64,000 bases of DNA from Lepisosteus oculatus (Eukaryota > Chordata > Actinopteri > Semionotiformes > Lepisosteidae). The notes below the pieces were generated by a model. That model was given only the letters and a program-made list of their open reading frames with translations, was not told the origin of the DNA and ran no database searches. This document shows positions 58,001-64,000 of this stretch, in pieces (the first letter of the stretch is position 1; every line of letters starts with the position of its first letter). Location: the NCBI RefSeq assembly GCF_040954835.1, contig NC_090716.1, positions 13,081,275 to 13,145,274 of the forward strand, given 5' to 3'. The translations under genes were made by a program, and so were the position numbers.

Positions 58001-61000
58001 ACAGGCTTTGCATCATAACACCTCTCCCCACTCTATTTCAGAGGTTATTTTTACCACACTGTCAGAACAGCAGACAGCAGGGGAAAAAGCAGGTTCATGT
58101 GGGACATAAGTAATGAGATATTTACTGACGAATTTGGCCAACAGCATAGAGAATACAAATGTATATGTACATACAAATGCTTAATTTAAGGCCAGATAAA
58201 GTGAGCTGCTGGTGTCTTCTCTGTAGCTTTCCATCTGTCCTTGAGGCTAACTTAAAATGAAAGCAGCAGTCTAGGAAGCTTTGAAAATAATAAAACACAA
58301 AATCCCTAGGTGTATTGACTGTTGTGTTAAACTCTAATTCCTTAAGAACACTATTCCCAACACTATCTCCCCTTCAGGACACGAATAGATGAATCTTTAC
58401 TGTCATACTGCGCTGGCTAGAAAAAGAAAAGGCCACATTCTCCCCATGGAAACCCGCTCTCCACAGATTGATGTGAGAGGTGACTTCATTTAAGACTGCA
58501 GAGGTCTGCAACACACTACTAGGCAATACTGGTCAATCAAGGACACCCCTGTAGTACCTCAGAGCTGCAATGAGAGGATTAATCAGCCTGGAGACTGATC
58601 AAGAGTGGGAACAATTTCAATAGACAGGTTCCAGTCATTACATCCATCATCATCTGTTGGTCAGTTTTTCTGTCCTTCCAACTACACAATGTAAAGAATT
58701 TCCTAGTTTCCATTTGTGCAAACTTACAGTATCTACAGTTCTCACTGCATGGTTTTATCAACACTCTTATTTTCCAAAGTACTGTACAAAAAGAACCTGA
58801 AAACCAAAGGTACAAATATTTAATAGAGCCATGGTGTGTAAAGTGTATAAGATCTCAGACTTCTAACCCGTAAGTTCCAAACATTTTCATTTTGTTAGGT
58901 TGACCCTATTATCCAAAGCAATTTCCATTCAGACTGATTGATATGGGAATTTTTACTAAAGCAATCTGAGAGAAGTACCATGCTCATGGATACAACAGCT
59001 GGGACCTATCCAGTACTCCAACTGCTTATGTACAACATTTGGGGTTTTCTTATCTTTCGATTTAGGTCATTAAACTGTCCTTATTACCGCTTCGGATTGT
59101 GTCTGCAGACGTATGCCTACCTTTCTGAATTTATGTTTCTCTTTCAAGACTGTTTACCATGAGCGACCCACTGCTTACTGTGCACTGGAATTGTTTACTA
59201 CTGTAGATGCGTCATGTTCACTTTCATAAATCACTGAAGAAAGGAGGTGGGAGAAGTGACCGATGGTCAGTCTGTCTAAACTCCTCCAGCCTGCCTACTC
59301 ACTGAGTCATGTGATAAGATATTTTTGTCAGTGAGGTGTTTTGACTGAAAATTGGAGAAGCCAGGTTCTAACTTTTCTTATCACGAGGTCATGTTCTCTT
59401 GTGGGGCCAACTCTAAATCACACTAATATTGGTAAACCACTATACTCCCAGCCAGAGATCAAGATAACTCCATTTACATAAGGGGGTACTTAACTTTTAA
59501 AGCACACTTACAAATTGTATTTTACTTCATGTAAATATATGTGAGGCAACATGGTTAGGATTGCTGCCTTACAGCACTGGGAACCTGGGGTCAATTCCAG
59601 ACCTGGAGTGCTATCTGTCTGTAGTTTGTACATCCTCCCTGTGTTCACAAACTCTTTTCTCCCACAGTTCAAAAACATACTCGTACTGTAGGTTAATTGT
59701 CTTCTGAGAATTTAGCCCTAGGAGTGACTGTGTGTCCATCCTGTTCTGGACTGGCGTCCCATCCAGGGTGTACCCTGACCTGTGCCTACTGCCCTGACCT
59801 GAGCCAGACTCTGGCTCCCTCACGACCCTGAATTGGAAGAAGAAGTCAAAAAATGGACGGATGGACAATATATGTAAATGCAATTAAAAACTGGGTTGTG
59901 TGTGATGTACAGATATACATTACAGGAAAATACAAACATAAAACCATTTTAATCTGTAATTCAGAGTTTCCAGAAAACTGGATTAAGGTGATGACAGCCA
60001 GAGTAAAGGGAATCTTTTGTGTTTTCTGGGCTTATGACTAAGGAATAAAGCAGAAGTTGGAAAGTTTGGTAAAGTTCAGTGTCTTCTGAGTGAAGAATTT
60101 ATCGAAAAGGTTGTTAAGATTAAGAAACCTTCTTCAAGACAAGAAAATTCCAAACAAGATTATGATTTTTTTCTCAGAAATATGGAAGCCTTCACAACAC
60201 AACAACCTCTACATTCCTCTTTGCGTATGTTGTGATTAAGGCCAAAACAATACATAGTAACAGAGAAAAATGAAAATATTCCAAATTTGAGTTTCATAAT
60301 CCCTCAAAATTATACAGCACAAAACACAACCAAGAACATACTAATGTAGGAGAATTCCTTTTAAGAGTGCCTTGATTTATTGCTCGTTTTACTGAGCTCT
60401 GAAGCTAATTACAGGCGTGAATGCAAGGCCACAGAAGCTACAGTGATTTTGTGTGCAGAATTGTTCCTGAGCCCAGGAGTAAAATAACTTTCATTGTGGA
60501 TGGAAATGGTATGTTTCAGTTAGGGATAACTCCAAGCAAACTGTATCAACAGCACACAGAACCACAAACCTGAACAGTATGTACTATTCCATAAATGCTG
60601 GGAACCTGGATTATTTTCACTAAATTACAGAAAGTTTGACTATGTAATTTAGATAGTCTTGTGGGACATTTCTACGTTGTCTAATTCCTATAATTTAAAC
60701 AAAAATCTTCCCTTATAACAATGGTTCTTATAAAGAATGAAAAATCTTTCTCTCAAGGAACAAAGCAGCCTTCGCGTCAGGAATAAAACAGTGAACATGA
60801 ATTTTTACATCAATCACACATGGATTTCTAAATGGACTGAGATCATTTTTAATTAATAGATTGCTCAATGCATTCTCAGCACTTTGAGAGCTAGCTTTTC
60901 ATCACTTCGGTGTTACCAATCTGTTACACCCAATATTCGTTTTATTGCTTAATTAACAAAAGCTATAACTTGGATTAATTATTACCTGGTCTTTATTCTT

Positions 61001-63441
61001 TATGCATGTGAAAATGTCTTTGAGAGGTACATGAGAGGTACTTAGAACTACCGACCATGCAAAAGAAAATCAGATTGCCAAGTTCTTACATTAAAGGAAA
61101 ATGTTAACCCTTCATTTCACTCACCTCTATAAATTTACAAACTTTCAGCACAGCACATTTTCCAACATCTGCTACCACATATCATTATTTGTAAAACCCA
61201 CCAAGCAAATAGTACATCAGGTTAATTCTTAACTCTCTCATTCTGAGACCCCAATCTTAACAATCATATCGCCATGCCAGGTATTACATTCAAAATGGAG
61301 TTCTCATGATTGAACATTACTAGACATGCTAACAAGAGCAGGAAAAGCCAGAACTATTGAGTCATTACTGTTTTCTTTCTACAGCTGGAGGACTGAAATG
61401 AAACCCCTTCCAGTAAGAACGAGCGGAGATGAAACCCTTCTTACCATCTGAACGACCCCAAAATAGGCCATGAGGTAGCCAGTCTGCTCAGCCTGCAGCT
61501 GGAAGAAGTCCATGGCGATGATGGAGAACATCACCTGAAAGACACCTGCACATGGAGAGAGGGGGATGAGTGATTGAACACCAGACACACAACAAGGGAC
61601 ATTCCCTCCACCACAGTCCAGAAGAATTTGTATTATACTGGTAAATATTCACACCTTCATACAAATAGTTTGGGCCTGTCTGGCCCTTAGCTAATTTTGG
61701 AAAATGTGGCCTCTCCAGGAAATCGATCTTAAGCAAGAGATCAGGAAGCAGACTGGAAAGATAATGAAAAATATTCCAGCTGCTGCATTATCCTTCATCG
61801 TTTATCGGATATACAGCAGGCAATCCCCATCTGTGGCTGGAAGTCATGCAGTAGCTCGTCACTGCCAAGCAAGCCAATCCTGCATTCTCAATCTGCAGAG
61901 GAAGCTGAAACTGCCCACCTTTGAGTCTGAGGCTGTTTGCAGTGAGATTAAAAACTTATATTTAAACATACTGATTGTACCCAGCATTCGTTAATGCTGC
62001 TGTGTCCCACTGTGTTATTCAGACGTATTTGTTCTTTTCTTTCTTATGCTGCTGTTATTCAAAAACAGTCAGTGGGCCACTTAGTCAGGATGTCATTTTA
62101 AAAGAGAATATGTTATTTAGACATAATTTTATCTCCATTAAATGATAAAGACAAGATAAAGAGAGTTAAAATACTTCATTAAAACGAAAACATTCACAGC
62201 CTTGTTCACAGCTCTGAATCTTTATGTACAGTATAACACAGGTGTATGGTATAATTTAAATCCTGCTGATTTCACCTTGGAGAATTGTGAAATACAGAAA
62301 TAACAATCTTAGATTCCAGAAAATGTTTCCAACTTTTTTTCTTCATCCTTATTTGCATTCCTTTACAAATCTTTCAAGAAATCAAAACATCAGATGGAGT
62401 GAAACCGCATCCTCACTGAGGAAATAGTCATGTCTTAAGAATTTCCTGTTACTTGGAGCTCAAGGGTCCATTCTTTGCACTGAGAATGAAGTCCAAGAGT
62501 TTGCTTCAGTACAGTGAGGGAGGTGAAAGCAGTGTGGAGCTCTGAAGTTCGTGTTTTCATTATTTACAATGAAAGAGCTATTCTAAGCACAGTATGCCAA
62601 CATCATGTCTACCATGAAGGATGCTATCTGGAAATAAAAACAAGAATGAAACTTTTTAGTCTTTCCAAAGCAGTAATTCATTCCTTCCTTGAAAGATTAA
62701 CAGGAAAAAAAGGAAGATTTGTAGTTGAAAGTTGAAGCTCACATGTGTGTCAATTTCAGTGGTATTGCTGGCGACAGACCAGTACCTGTATTTGTTTTGT
62801 ACATGTTTGTGTTAATATTTTAGGTCTTAAGAATGGCAATTTTTAAGTTGAAGACTGGTAAGTGACCTCAAACCTATGATTGCAGAGCACATCTTGTGGT
62901 TTGAGATTCAAGCGATGTGAGATTGATATACTGTATGCGATGATTTAGTCACAGACAATTTTGGCCTCCTTGCTCTACAGAACTGAAACCCTTTGCCATT
63001 TTTCTTAGATGCATTTTAAAGATTCAGTGTGTAGAAATAGATATCAGTATTAAATAATCAGGCAGCCAACGATCCAGGAAATAGTAAATGCAGAAAAAGG
63101 TTCTGCCAAAACGCAGAATTTCTTAACGAGATTGGAACAAGTGGATGGTAGAAATTTCCAAGTTCTTTTTACATGAAAAATAACTAGTCATTTTAAATGT
63201 TTGTGGGAAAAAAAAAACATTTGCAAATTATGACTAATCAAAACTATACACAAAAATCAATCTGATTTGAAGACCCTGAAGAATATATCATAAATGCTCT
63301 ACAAAAAGAGCATTACTGGTTCTTTCTCACCTTGGGGCACTCCTGATATGATCTTGACTGCAAAGGTTTTGCGGACTCCAGGGAATTTCATGAGCCGTGT
63401 GATTTCACTCAGGTTAAACACTGAGCCAGTCCCAGCCTTCT
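45906..63441 (-). CDS. slc22a18: SLC22A18, MFS transporter (3' half, five exons)
   Basis: This is an organic-cation-transporter-like member of the major facilitator superfamily (also ORCTL2/TSSC5), a multi-pass membrane protein, imprinted in mammals. Minus-strand exons in reading order are 63441-63331, 61545-61445, 51231-51130, 47798-47678 and 46093-45906. They join in phase to about 206 codons, roughly the C-terminal half of a protein that is 424 residues in human. Diagnostic segments are VFNLSEITRLMKFPGVRKTF, MDFFQLQAEQTGYLMAYFG, QGAVIGRM, STFNVITDSML and GTMLGLCASVQ with RTIGPTIGGFLYQ. The region should carry about TM7-TM12. The 5' exons are right of the window. It is convergent with PHLDA2, as in human. 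Confidence 0.93.
46340..46535 (+). mobile_element. Retroposon tail with L2-type 3' end
   Basis: GTGAAGCGCTTTGTGATTCT followed by TTGGGATGA matches the 3' tail shared by fish L2 LINEs and the SINEs they mobilise (AAGCGCTTTGAGAT...TTGGGATGA). The upstream boundary is not clear. Confidence 0.5.
47333..47516 (-). mobile_element. tRNA-derived SINE remnant
   Basis: The minus strand carries a tRNA-like promoter arrangement: GTACATTTGGCTGTGAACCG near the A-box side, and GGGTTCAAATCACC (B-box-like) followed by AGGTACTGCTGTTGTACCCT, a common fish SINE body segment. No complete tail is seen. Confidence 0.5.
47678..47798 (-). CDS. slc22a18: SLC22A18 exon
   Basis: The acceptor is CTGTTTCAG and the donor GTTAGA. 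The exon encodes AFMFNVIQFCFIVIPMMYSL and STFNVITDSMLTKSVPASDS, matching human SLCTLNVVTDSMLIKAVSTSDTG. It ends with the first base of a split Gly codon. Confidence 0.93.
48200..51129. other. SLC22A18 intron between 51.1 and 47.8 kb
   Basis: No gene or confidently named repeat. The minus-strand open frame at 48202-48597 has no family resemblance. A mixed direct/inverted repeat is at 49013-49057. Confidence 0.45.
51130..51231 (-). CDS. slc22a18: SLC22A18 exon
   Basis: These 102 nt (34 codons) between CTCTTGCAG and GTACAT encode VIQGAVIGRMTAKYSESTLL and a hydrophobic stretch ending GLAQ, a membrane span. Both ends are phase 0. The upstream intron is about 10.2 kb. Confidence 0.92.
51984..52040. 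repeat. Imperfect inverted repeat (arms about 22 bp)
   Basis: GGGTTTAAGTGGAGG pairs perfectly with CCTCCACTTAAACCC, and GGG(CAC)GTAC/GTACCC extends the stem. TACCTCATCCAC in the loop recurs downstream at about 52057. Confidence 0.85.
52142..52155 (-). promoter_or_regulatory. Strong CTCF-type motif in an SLC22A18 intron
   Basis: The plus strand reads GTGCCCTCTGGTGG; its complement CCACCAGAGGGCAC fits all 14 positions of the CTCF core CCASYAGRKGGCRS. Occupancy cannot be judged from sequence. Confidence 0.5.
52300..54980. other. SLC22A18 large intron, middle part
   Basis: AT-rich, with no identifiable exon or repeat apart from a small perfect hairpin (53840-53860). The 115-codon open frame at 52762-53109 has no recognisable domain. 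Confidence 0.45.
54988..55225 (+). repeat. Dispersed repeat, copy 2 (unknown family)
   Basis: It is co-linear with the copy at 28.3-28.6 kb: TTGGCTTAATCCT, CTGGCCACAAG, ACCCCATTCAGAGAGGAG, GCAGCTGCAAGGATTG, AGATGGGG, then AATAACAGCTGTGTGCAATT. It lies in the large SLC22A18 intron. Confidence 0.6.
55226..59540. other. SLC22A18 large intron, distal part
   Basis: No gene, RNA gene or named repeat could be supported. Confidence 0.45.
59541..59869 (+). mobile_element. L2/Mermaid-like retroposon module
   Basis: Forward copy: GTGAGGCAACATGGTTAGGA, TTGCTGCCTTACAGCACTGG, then GTAGTTTGTACATCCTCCCT, GGACTGGCGTCCCATCCAGG, GTGTACCCTGACCTGTGCCT, GACTCTGGCTCCCTCACGAC and GAATTGGAAGAAG. It lies antisense to SLC22A18 within its 10 kb intron. 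Confidence 0.78.
59870..61444. other. SLC22A18 intron, no element seen
   Basis: AT-rich intron with no recognisable features. Confidence 0.5.
61445..61545 (-). CDS. slc22a18: SLC22A18 exon
   Basis: The acceptor is CATGTGCAG and the donor GTAAGA. The exon completes a split Gly and encodes VFQVMFSIIAMDFFQL and the following QTGYLMAYFGVVQM, matching human FMVMFSIISMDFFQLEAAQ. Confidence 0.93.
63331..63441 (-). CDS. slc22a18: SLC22A18 exon (central loop and TM7 start)
   Basis: It encodes KAGTGSVFNLSEITRLMKFP and GVRKTFAVKIISGVPQ, matching human SVFDLKAIASLLRLPDVPRIF. The donor GTGAGA is read on the minus strand from 63330. The acceptor is probably CGCTCTAG; the exact start is the least certain boundary of the gene. 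Confidence 0.82.
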
Positions 63442-64000
63442 CTAGAGCGACACCAACAAGGTTTGTGTATTATAAACAACAACAACGGAAGTGAAACCGA
63501 TCTTAATGTTTCAACAACACTTATCAACATTCAATCGCAGACAGTTCACAATTCTGTGCTTGGTACAGACTGCAGTTTGGTGGGTTTGTGGTAAGTGACT
63601 AGAAAATAAAAGCTCAATTCAGTTAACCCAAGGAGATAACAGACTTTCAAAAAGTGAGATTTCAAAAGGGATTATTATAGTTTGTTTTTCTGTCTGTTTT
63701 TTGCCTTTGGGCAATTTTTTACCAAAGTAAAATTAGAAATAAAATGCAAGACTTTAATATAGCACCATGTATAACAAGCTCCTTTCATGAAGAAAAACAA
63801 AGTGCCCTAACATCTTTTTACAATGGACATAATATAATATTCATATGATATCATGGCCATGTTGATTCTTGGTGAAAGTAATACATTCATATCCATGTTA
63901 ATATTTTTAAGATTCAACTGGTGTCAGCTTACTGGTGTAACATTTCCATTTTTAATTTCAAATTAGCTTGAGCCAGTATATGTCCTAAACATCACCTCAC
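63442..64000. other. SLC22A18 intron at right edge
   Basis: No minus-strand frame matches the N-terminal half of SLC22A18, so the remaining exons lie beyond the window. Confidence 0.6.

Overview
The window is vertebrate nuclear DNA: multi-exon genes with GT-AG introns, long AT-rich and CpG-poor non-coding stretches, and many degraded transposable elements. The protein sequences and the fish-type repeats (L2/Mermaid-like 3' modules, hAT-like and Penelope-like debris) point to a ray-finned fish. I cannot name the species from sequence alone.

Three genes are identifiable, in the order NAP1L4 (+), PHLDA2 (+), SLC22A18 (-). This is the order and relative orientation I know from human 11p15.5 (SLC22A18, PHLDA2, NAP1L4), where the segment belongs to the KCNQ1/CDKN1C imprinted cluster. 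(1) NAP1L4, a histone chaperone, fills about 1.5-15 kb. Twelve coding exons cover everything except roughly the first 26 residues, which lie left of the window, and the last exon ends in a CKQQ prenylation motif. (2) About 22 kb of gene-poor sequence follows, with LINE remnants, L2/Mermaid-like repeats and a large TGTC-type microsatellite. (3) PHLDA2 is a compact two-exon gene at 37.0-38.4 kb. It has a TATA box, a CpG-rich promoter and first exon, a complete 138-residue PH-domain protein in exon 1, and an intron in the 3' UTR. (4) A 7.5 kb convergent gap holds another L2-like repeat and a well-bounded hAT-like non-autonomous transposon. (5) The 3' half of SLC22A18, an MFS transporter, occupies 45.9-63.4 kb in five exons on the minus strand. 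Its 5' exons lie beyond the right edge.

The three genes do not form one pathway (chromatin assembly, phosphoinositide-linked growth restraint, membrane transport). The link is conserved synteny: the gene order that mammals imprint also exists in a fish lineage. The most notable local signals are a frame-preserving 63-bp tandem duplication of the 3' splice site of the last NAP1L4 exon, a decayed hammerhead-ribozyme-like core in a NAP1L4 intron, a strong CTCF-type motif in a SLC22A18 intron, repeats and a hairpin around the PHLDA2 promoter, and a microsatellite that arose inside a retroposon. I found no evidence of a wholly new biological system.
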